Shown in pieces: positions 1 to 6,183 of a DNA stretch of 10,917 nucleotides. The stretch comes from an uncultured Campylobacter sp. GTDB taxonomy: Bacteria > Campylobacterota > Campylobacteria > Campylobacterales > Campylobacteraceae. The stretch is taken from positions 1 to 10,917 of the forward strand of contig NZ_CALIII010000285.1 of assembly GCF_938018145.1 (NCBI RefSeq). The letters run 5' to 3'. Positions within the stretch are counted from its first letter, which is position 1. The number at the start of each line of letters is the position of its first letter. Below the pieces are notes generated by a model, which was not told the origin of the DNA, ran no database searches, and worked only from the letters and a program-made list of their open reading frames with translations. The position numbers and the translations under genes are program-made.

Positions 1-18
1 TATACAACTTTGCTAAAA

Positions 19-237
19 TTATTTTCCTTTATTGCAAAATTGTCTTTCACAAGGTATGCCGTCATTATCGCCGTCGGTTCTTTGAGTGCCGCCGTCCTCG
101 TATCTTCCGCATTTTTTTAGGTACTCTTTTGCTTCTGCGCAACTACTAAAATGACTGCAATGCGTTTTTTTATTGCAATCAATCGCTGTACCAAAAGCAA
201 AACTTGCGACCATTAAACCAAGCAAAACATATTTCAT
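19..237 (-). CDS. Secreted Excalibur-domain (calcium-binding loop) small protein
   Basis: This 72-residue protein has an N-terminal signal peptide (hydrophobic residues 4-18, likely cleaved near T17-A18) followed by a compact cysteine-rich domain. Six cysteines are present (21, 27, 33, 43, 63, 68). Residues 55-64 read DGDNDGIPCE, the hallmark DxDxDGxxCE motif of the Excalibur domain, a short extracellular module thought to bind calcium and often attached to secreted nucleases or wall proteins. Here it stands alone, so the mature protein is about 54 residues, exported, and probably held by disulfides. No partner enzyme is fused, and the function is unknown. The ATG start has a strong AGGAG ribosome site at 244-248 with a 6-base spacer, and a TATAAT box lies further upstream, so it is probably its own transcription unit. 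Base composition is AT-rich compared with the large genes to its right. Domain call is firm; role is not. Confidence 0.88.
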   Translation of the reverse strand: MKYVLLGLMVASFAFGTAIDCNKKTHCSHFSSCAEAKEYLKKCGRYEDGGTQRTDGDNDGIPCERQFCNKGK

Positions 238-278
238 AATTTTCTCCTAAAAGATGAGCGATTTTAGATAGCTTCGGT

Positions 279-284
279 ATTATA
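279..284 (-). promoter_or_regulatory. Candidate sigma70 -10 box for the Excalibur gene
   Basis: The minus strand reads a perfect TATAAT here, about 42 bases upstream of the ATG. This would give a leader of about 35 bases that includes the AGGAG ribosome site. No clear -35 element is visible, which is normal for Campylobacter vegetative promoters. The call rests on sequence match only. Confidence 0.55.
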
Positions 285-484
285 TGTAGATTAAACTTAT
301 AGAAAACTTTTGCAGCAATGCGTCTGTTAAATTTGCCCAAGAGAGCCACAGCTGCGTAAAACGAGCGGTTTTTGACACAACTGTTTCAAATAGTAGAAAA
401 AGAATTAACTCGGCTTGACGAGCAATGTTTTACAAAACACGAAAAAAGTAAGCGTTAAATTTAGCCACCCTATCACGTGCTTAG

Positions 485-496
485 CGTAAATTTACG
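485..496. repeat. 12-bp perfect palindrome CGTAAATTTACG
   Basis: The sequence equals its own reverse complement over 12 bases and is centred on AAATTT. It lies 53 bases beyond the ligase stop. It has no loop, so it is not a classical hairpin; it could be a dimeric protein site, or simply one more instance of the AAATTT bias of this genome. Confidence 0.5.
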
Positions 497-548
497 GCAT
501 CCTTTTCAAAGCAAACAGGCGGACAAATTTGCCCCAAAACAGCTAAAT

Positions 549-1457
549 TTAATCCTCTCTAACCCGCAAAAATATCGGAAACCTCGGCACTCCTTTTGCG
601 GTTAAATTTTGATATTTGTAGGTTATTATAGAGCCGATTTTAGGCGGGTTTGCGCGATCTTCGTCGCTAAAGCCCGAGCCCACTTTAAATTTAACTCCGT
701 GCGGGATTTGCTCGTCTGGGTTTGAGCCTGCCGCGCTAAACGCCTTGCAGGTTACTGAGCCCATGAGTCCGGCGTATTTACCTGTGCCAGCATTTACCTC
801 CGTTACCTCGCACTCGGCGTCTTTAAATTTTTTATATTTCAGCGCGTTTTTGCTTCGTTTTCGCTCGTATGGCGCGTTTGGTTCGCGCACGACGGCACCC
901 TCGCCGCCCTTTGCGATGACGGCCTCCGCAAACGCCTCAAATTCGGCGTTATCTTTTACTTTTACTTGTTTGATTATCTTTAAATTTTGCCCGGCTTGCG
1001 GATTTTGCAAGATAAATTTTTCAAGCTCGCTAAGCCGCTCCAAAAGTCCGCCGCTAGCCTCAGGCACGTCAAAAACGTAAAATTTGATCTCGCTCCACAC
1101 CGTAACACTCGGCGTTTTATCCATCACGATCGATTGGATTTTTTCAAATTCGCCCCGCGCGGTGTAAAGCTCGCCGTCAAGCGCAAATGGCGGAAAATGC
1201 GCGCTCCAGCCCTCTGGCGCGGCTATAATTTTACCGTTTCTAGAGAGCAAATTTCGCCCGTCCCAGTAGGCGCGCACGCCGTCTAGTTTCTCGCTAGCTA
1301 GCCAACCGCCGACGTTTTGACCTTTGTATTCGCTAAGCTTTAAAAGCTCAAATTTAGCTTTTTTAGCGGTATCTACACCCGCGCCGCTTATGTTTTCGCT
1401 CTGCGCCGCCAAAGCAAAATTTAAAAAGGCGGCCAGCAAGAGAGCGAAAAATCTCAA
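549..1457 (-). CDS. LigE-type ATP-dependent DNA ligase with signal peptide (periplasmic)
   Basis: This 302-residue protein is a minimal ATP-dependent DNA ligase that seals nicks through a lysyl-AMP intermediate. Motif I is EKLDGVR at 56-62, with K57 the predicted adenylated lysine. SRNGK at 72-76 is motif Ia, LDGELY at 93-98 motif III, EGAVVREP at 186-193 motif IV, and LKYKKF at 206-211 motif V. The remaining ~85 residues form the OB-fold; no extra DNA-binding domains are present. Residues 1-17 are a hydrophobic leader ending in ALA before AQ, so export to the periplasm is predicted, as for LigE proteins of other Gram-negatives, for which roles in processing taken-up DNA have been proposed. 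The start is TTG at 1455-1457: an in-frame stop lies just upstream and a GGGG ribosome site sits 7 bases before it. The TTG overlaps the epimerase stop as TTGA, implying translational coupling. Family firm, export probable, role inferred. Confidence 0.9.
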   Translation of the reverse strand: MRFFALLLAAFLNFALAAQSENISGAGVDTAKKAKFELLKLSEYKGQNVGGWLASEKLDGVRAYWDGRNLLSRNGKIIAAPEGWSAHFPPFALDGELYTARGEFEKIQSIVMDKTPSVTVWSEIKFYVFDVPEASGGLLERLSELEKFILQNPQAGQNLKIIKQVKVKDNAEFEAFAEAVIAKGGEGAVVREPNAPYERKRSKNALKYKKFKDAECEVTEVNAGTGKYAGLMGSVTCKAFSAAGSNPDEQIPHGVKFKVGSGFSDEDRANPPKIGSIITYKYQNLTAKGVPRFPIFLRVRED

Positions 1458-2512
1458 ATTTTAACCCCGTAAAACTCGCAGTACCACTCGATAAACCTAG
1501 CCACTCCGTCATTTACGCTAGTGTTTGGCTTGTAGTCAAAGTCAGCTACCAGATCGCCCACGTCCGCATAGGTCGCAGGTACGTCGCCGGCTTGAAGCGG
1601 GAGGAAGTTTTTTGCTATCTCGCGGCCGATTTTTAGCTCGACGGCCTTGATGTAGTCCATGAGCTCTACGGGGCTATTATTGCCGATATTATAGACCTTA
1701 AACGGCGCGCTAGAGGTGGCTGGATCGGGATGCTTCGCGTCCCACGCGGGATTTGGTTTTGCCGGGTTGTCGATGCATTTTATGATGCCCTTTACGATGT
1801 CGTCCACGTAGGTAAAGTCGCGCTTCATCTTGCCGTAGTTAAAGACGTCGATTTTCTTGCCTTTTAGCGCGGCATCGACAAATAAAAACAGCGCCATATC
1901 AGGGCGTCCCCACGGACCGTAAACGGTGAAAAATCGCAGTCCCGTAGTCGGCACGCCAAAGAGATGCGAGTACGTGTGCGCCATCATTTCGTTGCTTTTT
2001 TTGGTCGCGGCGTAGAGGCTGATCGGGTGATTTACGCCCTCGTGCGTACTAAAGGGCATATTTTCGTTTAGGCCGTAGACCGAGCTAGAGCTTGCGTAGA
2101 CTAAATTTGCGGTTTGGTTGTGACGGCAGCACTCTAGGATGTTCATAAATCCCGTGACGTTGCTGTCGATGTAGGCTTGCGGGTTTATTAGCGAGTAGCG
2201 AACGCCCGCCTGAGCGGCTAAATTTACGACGCAGTCAAATTTCTCGCTCTCAAAAAGCTTTTTCATCGTCTCGCCGTCGGCTAGATCGGCTTTTATAAAT
2301 TTTAAATTAGGCTGCGTTTTTGAGGTGGTAAGCTTGCCATAGTCTATCTCGCTCACGTCAAAACCGGCCGTTTTTAGGCGCGCGAGCTTTAAATTTACGT
2401 CGTAGTAGTCGTTTATCACGTCGTACCCGACGACCTCGTCGCCCCTTTTTACGAGGGCGTTTGCCAAGTGAAATCCGATAAATCCCGCCGTTCCGGTTAC
2501 TAAAATTTTCAT
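1454..2512 (-). CDS. NAD-dependent sugar epimerase, UDP-glucuronate 4-epimerase type
   Basis: This 352-residue cytoplasmic protein is an extended short-chain dehydrogenase/epimerase. The NAD-binding Rossmann motif GTAGFIG is at residues 7-13. The catalytic serine cluster SSSSVYG is at 141-147, and YAATK at 167-171 supplies the Tyr-Lys catalytic pair. The segment YGPWGRPDMALFLF at 198-211 is characteristic of UDP-glucuronate 4-epimerases (LspL/CapI-like), which interconvert UDP-GlcA and UDP-GalA, rather than of UDP-glucose 4-epimerase GalE. Length is typical. The ATG has a strong AAAGGA ribosome site. It lies 50 bases downstream of the exonuclease gene and overlaps the ligase start by 4 bases, so it is the middle gene of a minus-strand operon. 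By inference it supplies galacturonate for lipooligosaccharide, capsule or protein glycans; no galacturonosyltransferase is visible here. Fold and motif certainty high, exact substrate moderately sure. Confidence 0.9.
   Translation of the reverse strand: MKILVTGTAGFIGFHLANALVKRGDEVVGYDVINDYYDVNLKLARLKTAGFDVSEIDYGKLTTSKTQPNLKFIKADLADGETMKKLFESEKFDCVVNLAAQAGVRYSLINPQAYIDSNVTGFMNILECCRHNQTANLVYASSSSVYGLNENMPFSTHEGVNHPISLYAATKKSNEMMAHTYSHLFGVPTTGLRFFTVYGPWGRPDMALFLFVDAALKGKKIDVFNYGKMKRDFTYVDDIVKGIIKCIDNPAKPNPAWDAKHPDPATSSAPFKVYNIGNNSPVELMDYIKAVELKIGREIAKNFLPLQAGDVPATYADVGDLVADFDYKPNTSVNDGVARFIEWYCEFYGVKI
1465..1468 (-). promoter_or_regulatory. Ribosome-binding site fixing the TTG start of the ligase
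   Basis: The minus strand reads ACGGGGTTAAAAT directly before TTG, placing a G-rich Shine-Dalgarno core 7 bases from the start. It lies inside the last codons of the epimerase gene, so ribosomes terminating on the epimerase could reinitiate here. Confidence 0.6.
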
Positions 2513-2531
2513 GTTTTTCCTTTGTGATTTG

Positions 2532-2546
2532 ACGCTATTTTAGCGT
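2532..2546 (-). repeat. Small hairpin between exonuclease and epimerase genes
   Basis: ACGCTA at 2532-2537 and TAGCGT at 2541-2546 form a perfect 6-bp stem with a 3-base loop in the 50-bp gap of the minus-strand operon. On the transcript it sits a few bases before the epimerase ribosome site. No U tract follows, so it is not an evident terminator; it could be an RNA-stability or processing element. Confidence 0.4.
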
Positions 2547-2562
2547 ATTTTTGCGCCCGTTC

Positions 2563-3480
2563 TCACTGCTCGTCCAAATTTATCTCGGGCATATTTTCTT
2601 CGGTGTAGTACTCCTCTGTCCCGGCTTGCTCGCCGTCTTCGTCAAGCTCCGGCTCATCCTCGTAGTTTTGCGTTTCAAGGCGCACCAGCTCGCGCTCGAC
2701 CGCCTCGCAAAACACCGGCGTATAGCCCATCTGAGCGCAGTTTGCCGCGAGCCACTCGCTCATCACCGAGATGTCGTCGGCGTAATCATCCAGCGTCAAA
2801 TTTCCGCGCAAAAGCTCGTATTTTAGGAAAAGCCAGTAGGTGTTTAGCACGTCGCTTTCGCAGTATTCGTTGATCTTGTCGATCTTACCGTCAAAAAACA
2901 GCTCCATCACCTGATCGCCGTGCACGTCGTATTTGCCGGGCAAATTTAAGCTCGCGCAAAGCGTGTCCAGCTTTAGCCCACGCACGGAGCCAAACTCGCT
3001 CACGTGGTCAAGCAGATCAAAGTGAAATTTGCCGCTGTATCGGTCGCGGTAGTTGCCGTCCCATTTGCCTTTGCCAAGCTCCTTGTTTTCGACCTCGTAA
3101 AAGCTCGGAAACGAGACGTTATACCTCATCGCGCGCGTTAAAATCATCGGCAAGTCAAAGCCCCGTCCGTTAAAGCTAACTAGGCGCGGGTTGTGCGAAT
3201 TTACGAAGCCGATAAATTTATTTAGGATTTCGCGCTCGTTTGCGCCCTTCATCGTGCTTACGCGCAAAAATTTACCGTACTCGTCCGCCATCACAGCTGA
3301 AATCGCCACAACGCGGTGAAACATCACGGGCAAAAACTCGCTTCCGCTTGCTGCCTTTTGCGCGGCAAACGCCTGCCTCGCCACCTCCGCGTCGCTTCCC
3401 TCATACCCGTAAATTTTACGCAAAAGCGCGGTATCGGGCACCGTTTCGCAGTCAAAAACGCAGATATAATTTTTAGCCAT
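2563..3480 (-). CDS. 3'-5' exonuclease, PolB-exonuclease-like (DEDDy family)
   Basis: This 305-residue protein matches the predicted 3'-5' exonuclease family related to the proofreading domain of family B DNA polymerases (DNA_pol_B_exo2 type). The acidic metal-binding motifs are visible: FDCETVPD at 9-16 (D10, E12), FNGRGFDLP at 103-111 (D109), and YCESD at 206-210, the YxxxD of the DEDDy subclass. FDLLDHVSEFG at 154-164 is also conserved in such proteins. No polymerase domain follows. The C-terminus, from about residue 272, is strongly acidic and probably disordered. It has no signal peptide, so it acts in the cytoplasm on DNA or RNA ends. It is the first gene of the minus-strand operon, has an AAGG ribosome site about 6 bases before the ATG, and is divergent from waaC. 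Family assignment is strong; physiological substrate is unknown. Confidence 0.88.
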   Translation of the reverse strand: MAKNYICVFDCETVPDTALLRKIYGYEGSDAEVARQAFAAQKAASGSEFLPVMFHRVVAISAVMADEYGKFLRVSTMKGANEREILNKFIGFVNSHNPRLVSFNGRGFDLPMILTRAMRYNVSFPSFYEVENKELGKGKWDGNYRDRYSGKFHFDLLDHVSEFGSVRGLKLDTLCASLNLPGKYDVHGDQVMELFFDGKIDKINEYCESDVLNTYWLFLKYELLRGNLTLDDYADDISVMSEWLAANCAQMGYTPVFCEAVERELVRLETQNYEDEPELDEDGEQAGTEEYYTEENMPEINLDEQ

Positions 3481-3507
3481 TTCAAACCTTTTTTAGCTAT
3501 TTTTGCC

Positions 3508-3513
3508 TAAAAT
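3508..3513 (+). promoter_or_regulatory. Candidate -10 box for the waaC operon
   Basis: The plus strand reads TTTTTGCCTAAAAT ending at 3513. This resembles the Campylobacter extended -10 pattern (T run, then a TATAAT-like hexamer). Initiation would fall near 3520, giving a leader of about 24 bases before the waaC ATG, which itself has only a weak ribosome site. Confidence 0.4.
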
Positions 3514-3517
3514 GATA
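3512..3517 (-). promoter_or_regulatory. Candidate -10 box for the exonuclease-epimerase-ligase operon
   Basis: The minus strand reads TTTTTAGCTATCAT ending at 3512, a good match to a T run followed by a TATAAT-like hexamer (TATCAT). Initiation would fall near 3505, giving a leader of about 25 bases that carries the AAGG ribosome site. It overlaps the waaC -10 candidate on the other strand, so the two promoters may compete. Confidence 0.45.
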
Positions 3518-3543
3518 GCTAAAAATCTTTATAAAAGCGATAA

Positions 3544-4530
3544 ATGAATAAAAACCCAGCCCCAAACATCGCCGTTATCAAGCTCTCCGCCCTGGGCGAC
3601 ATCGTCCACGCGGTAGTCATTTTGCAGTTTATCGAAAAGCACCTACCAAAAGCTAAAATAACGTGGTTTGCCGACGCCAAATTTAGCGAGATTTTATTCC
3701 TTTGCCCGCAAATTTCGCGCGTCGTATCGCTACCGCTAAAAAACGGCGAATACAAAAAAAGCTTGGAGCTGATCGCGTCTGCTAAGCAAGAGGGCAAATT
3801 TGACTACGTCATCGACCTGCAAGGACTTCTCAAATCCGCCGCGGTCGCGAAGCTTCTTGGAAAAAATAGCTACGGATTTGATAAATTTAGCGCCAAAGAA
3901 CCGCTTGCGGCGCTGTTTTATAGGTATAAATTTAATTGCGACTACGCCCAAAATATCATCTTGCGAAATTTAAAACTTACGGCTTTTGCCTTAGGTTTTA
4001 GTTTTAGCGAGGATGAAATTTTAGCCAAACAGCCTTGTTTTAGCGCCTCGCAAAGTAAATTTAAAAGCTCAAAAAAGAAAATTTTGATAGCGCCTTTTGC
4101 TAGCGAGCCGAGTAAAATTTACGATAAATTTGGCGATGTTATCGCGCTGCTTGACGAGCCGAAAAATGAAATTTTTATCTGCTATAACGGCGAAAAAGAG
4201 GAAAAAGAGGCTCTAAATTTGATCAAAAACTCAAACGCAAAACCGCTAAGCTTAAACCTAAAAGAGCTCGTAAGCTTTATCTCGTCCTGCGACCTTGTTA
4301 TCGGCAACGATAGCGGCGTGACGCATATCGCCTGGGCGCAAAATCGCCCCTCTATCACGCTTTTTGGCAACCGGCCGGCCGAGCGAAACGCCTACGCAAC
4401 GCCCGTAAATTTAACGCTGGATGCCGGCAAAAAAATAGACGCGAAAAAGATAAACAAAAGCGACTTTTGCGTGCGAGATATCGCGCCGCAGGCTATCGCA
4501 AACGCGGCAAAAAGGCTACTTGATGCGTGA
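3544..4530 (+). CDS. waaC: Lipopolysaccharide heptosyltransferase I
   Basis: This 328-residue enzyme transfers the first L-glycero-D-manno-heptose from ADP-heptose to Kdo of the lipid A-Kdo precursor on the cytoplasmic face of the inner membrane (GT family 9, GT-B fold). The N-terminal motif KLSALGDIVHA at 13-23 is the WaaC signature, with D19 as the expected catalytic acid/base. FDYVIDLQGLLKSA lies at 86-99. The C-terminal nucleotide-sugar site is seen in CDLVIGNDSGVTHIAWA (249-265) and TLFGNRPAERN (272-282). Length fits the family. It is the first gene of a four-gene plus-strand operon, and its end overlaps htrB. waaC followed by htrB/waaM also opens the lipooligosaccharide locus of C. jejuni, which supports WaaC rather than WaaF. 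The start is the only sensible ATG; its ribosome site is weak. Confidence 0.94.
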   Translation: MNKNPAPNIAVIKLSALGDIVHAVVILQFIEKHLPKAKITWFADAKFSEILFLCPQISRVVSLPLKNGEYKKSLELIASAKQEGKFDYVIDLQGLLKSAAVAKLLGKNSYGFDKFSAKEPLAALFYRYKFNCDYAQNIILRNLKLTAFALGFSFSEDEILAKQPCFSASQSKFKSSKKKILIAPFASEPSKIYDKFGDVIALLDEPKNEIFICYNGEKEEKEALNLIKNSNAKPLSLNLKELVSFISSCDLVIGNDSGVTHIAWAQNRPSITLFGNRPAERNAYATPVNLTLDAGKKIDAKKINKSDFCVRDIAPQAIANAAKRLLDA

Positions 4531-5416
4531 TTTATTTTACCTTTGGCTTTATAGATTTTTTAAATTTATCTTTACCGTTACGCCCGCGTTTTTGCTAGAT
4601 CCATTTTTAAATTTCATCGCGTTTTTGTTTTATAAATTTGACGCCAAACACACCAAAATCATCAGAGCAAATCTAAATTTCGCCTACGCGGGCGAGCTAA
4701 CGGCCGAGCAAAAAGAGCGGATCATCAAAGACACGTACCGAAACTATGCCAAATTTGCGGTAAATTTTATAAAAAATCAAAACGCGAGCAAGGAAAAAAT
4801 CCTAGAAAAAGTCGAATTTAAAAACCTAGAAATCTTTCAAAACGTGCTCGCCTCGGGCCGCCCGATCATCGTACAAACCGCGCACTACGGGCAGTGGGAG
4901 CTCTTTTCGCTGGCGATGGCGGCAAAATTCGGCGGCGTTAGCATCGTCGGACGCGCGCTTGATAGCGCGGTCATGCAGCGCATTTTGGCAGCCAACCGCA
5001 CCCGCTTTGATATCGAGCTAATCGATAAAATGGGCGGCGCCAAGCAAATTTTAAAAGCGGTTAAGGCGCGCCGATTAGTCGGCATCCTAGTCGATCAAAA
5101 CACCGCCAAAGAGGAAGGCGTAGAGGTTAAATTTTTCGGACGAAAAGTCCTGCATACGCCCGCGGTTAGCATTTTCGCGCAAAAAACGGACGCGCTCATC
5201 GTACCCGCATTTATCCGCGAAAAAGGGGCAAACCTCAGCGAAATTTGCTTTTTTCCGCCGATTGACATTAGGGATTTTGATAAAGACGACGCCGTGCAAA
5301 AGGCCACGCAAGCTCAATCAGACGCTACCGAGGCCGCCGTACGCGAGAAGCCTGGCGAGTATTTTTGGTTTCATAAACGATTTAAGCATTTTAACGAGGA
5401 AATTTATAAATGCTAA
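4523..5416 (+). CDS. htrB: Lipid A biosynthesis late acyltransferase (LpxL/HtrB/WaaM family)
   Basis: This 297-residue enzyme adds a secondary acyl chain to Kdo-bearing lipid A precursor, using acyl-ACP, at the inner membrane. An N-terminal hydrophobic anchor spans about residues 12-37. The catalytic HX4E motif is HYGQWE at 121-126. LVGILVDQN at 185-193 and PGEYFWFHKRFK at 277-288 match conserved blocks of the LpxL family, and the length is typical. I chose ATG at 4523 because AAAGG at 4511-4515 sits 7 bases before it; a TTG at 4520 in the same frame would add one residue. The start lies inside the end of waaC (8-base overlap), so translation is likely coupled. waaC-htrB adjacency matches other Campylobacter core loci. 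The transferred acyl chain cannot be read from sequence. Confidence 0.93.
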   Translation: MRDLFYLWLYRFFKFIFTVTPAFLLDPFLNFIAFLFYKFDAKHTKIIRANLNFAYAGELTAEQKERIIKDTYRNYAKFAVNFIKNQNASKEKILEKVEFKNLEIFQNVLASGRPIIVQTAHYGQWELFSLAMAAKFGGVSIVGRALDSAVMQRILAANRTRFDIELIDKMGGAKQILKAVKARRLVGILVDQNTAKEEGVEVKFFGRKVLHTPAVSIFAQKTDALIVPAFIREKGANLSEICFFPPIDIRDFDKDDAVQKATQAQSDATEAAVREKPGEYFWFHKRFKHFNEEIYKC

Positions 5417-6183
5417 GCGTCGTAATCCTCACTCTTAACAGCGAAAAATACCTCGCCGAGGTGCTAAAAAGCTGCGAATTTGCAGATGAAGTCGTCGTGG
5501 TCGATAGCGGCTCTACCGACGCTACGGAGCAAATTTGCGCTGGGTTTAAAAACGTCAAATTTCACAAGCAAAAATGGCTGGGATTTAGCGCGCAGAAGCA
5601 GCTGGGCGTGGATCTAGCGCGTAATCGCTGGGTTTTCGTGCTAGATAGCGACGAGGTGATTTTAGAGCCTTTGCGGGAGGAAATTTTGCAAATTTTACAG
5701 CGTCCCGAGTTTTGCGCATACGAGGTGGCTCGCGCAAATATATTTTTCGGCAAAGAAGTGCGCACGATGGGACTTTATCCAGACTGCACGGTTAGGCTTT
5801 TTGACAAGACGCAGGCGGAATTTGACGGGCGCGAGATACACGAAAAGGTCGTTTTAAAAAGCGCGGCAAAAACCGGCGGACAAATCTCGGCCGACGCCGC
5901 AAAAGAAGCAAATTCAACCAGCCCAAAAAATGAAATCGGCAGGCTAAAAAACCACTTCAAACACTACGCCTACGACAATATCGAGCAGTTTATCGCTAAG
6001 CAAAATCGCTACTCGAGCCTTGGCGCAAAGGGTGTAAAATCAAGCAAATTTAAGGCCGTTTTAAATCCCGCGTGGACGTTTTTTAAGCTATTTTTCCTAA
6101 AAGGCGGCTGGCGCGAGGGCTGGCGCGGCTACGTGATAGCAAGGCTTTACGCGCAATACACATTTTGGAAGTACGTAAAATGA
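5410..6183 (+). CDS. Family 2 glycosyltransferase, WaaE-like core sugar transferase
   Basis: This 257-residue protein is an inverting GT-A glycosyltransferase. SVVILTLNSEKYL at 3-15 and VVVVDSGSTD at 28-37 form the nucleotide-sugar site, and VLDSDE at 77-82 is the DxD-type metal motif. NHFKHYAYDNIEQFIAKQNRYS (181-202) and KGGWREGWRGYVIA (231-244) match the WaaE/KdtX-like group, known in enterobacteria as a glucosyltransferase acting on heptose I. Donor and acceptor here are inferred. Residues about 151-177, rich in Ala, Ser, Lys and Asn, look like a low-complexity insertion relative to close relatives. The C-terminus is hydrophobic and basic, suggesting membrane association. It starts 7 bases inside htrB, with GAGGA about 9 bases upstream, and its stop overlaps the waaQ ATG (ATGA), placing it firmly in the core operon. 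Confidence 0.88.
   Translation: MLSVVILTLNSEKYLAEVLKSCEFADEVVVVDSGSTDATEQICAGFKNVKFHKQKWLGFSAQKQLGVDLARNRWVFVLDSDEVILEPLREEILQILQRPEFCAYEVARANIFFGKEVRTMGLYPDCTVRLFDKTQAEFDGREIHEKVVLKSAAKTGGQISADAAKEANSTSPKNEIGRLKNHFKHYAYDNIEQFIAKQNRYSSLGAKGVKSSKFKAVLNPAWTFFKLFFLKGGWREGWRGYVIARLYAQYTFWKYVK
6167..6171 (+). promoter_or_regulatory. Ribosome-binding site deciding the waaQ start at 6180
   Basis: GGAAG sits 8 bases before ATG 6180. A longer in-frame reading from TTG at 6165 would place the start on top of this site and lacks its own, so the ATG start is preferred. Confidence 0.55.

Larger units (their letters stand above)
238..548. other. Non-coding stretch between the ligase 3' end and the Excalibur gene
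   Basis: About 310 bases without a supportable gene on either strand. The left 50 bases hold the promoter and ribosome site of the Excalibur gene. The remainder has five AAATTT words (329, 457, 488, 525 and 545, the last running into the ligase stop). One of these lies inside the 12-bp perfect palindrome CGTAAATTTACG at 485-496. I see no RNA gene, no strong terminator with a U tract and no mobile element remnant. Confidence 0.6.
3490..3525. repeat. 11-bp perfect inverted repeat in the divergent promoter region
   Basis: TTTTTAGCTAT at 3490-3500 is the exact reverse complement of ATAGCTAAAAA at 3515-3525, with a 14-base spacer (arm-centre spacing 25 bases). It lies in the 63-bp gap between the divergent exonuclease and waaC genes and covers the likely -10 boxes of both. 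It could be an operator for a dimeric regulator, or it could reflect two T-rich extended -10 promoters facing each other. Confidence 0.6.

Noticed and set aside
745..1286. Plus-strand open frames opposite the ligase
   Set aside because: They have no recognisable domain or ribosome site and lie antisense to a gene with clear ligase motifs; they are shadows.
3544..4530. Heptosyltransferase II (WaaF) identity for the first core gene
   Set aside because: The KLSALGDIVHA motif and the adjacency to htrB point to WaaC.
4520..5416. Longer htrB reading from TTG 4520
   Set aside because: The next codon is ATG at 4523 with better AAAGG spacing.
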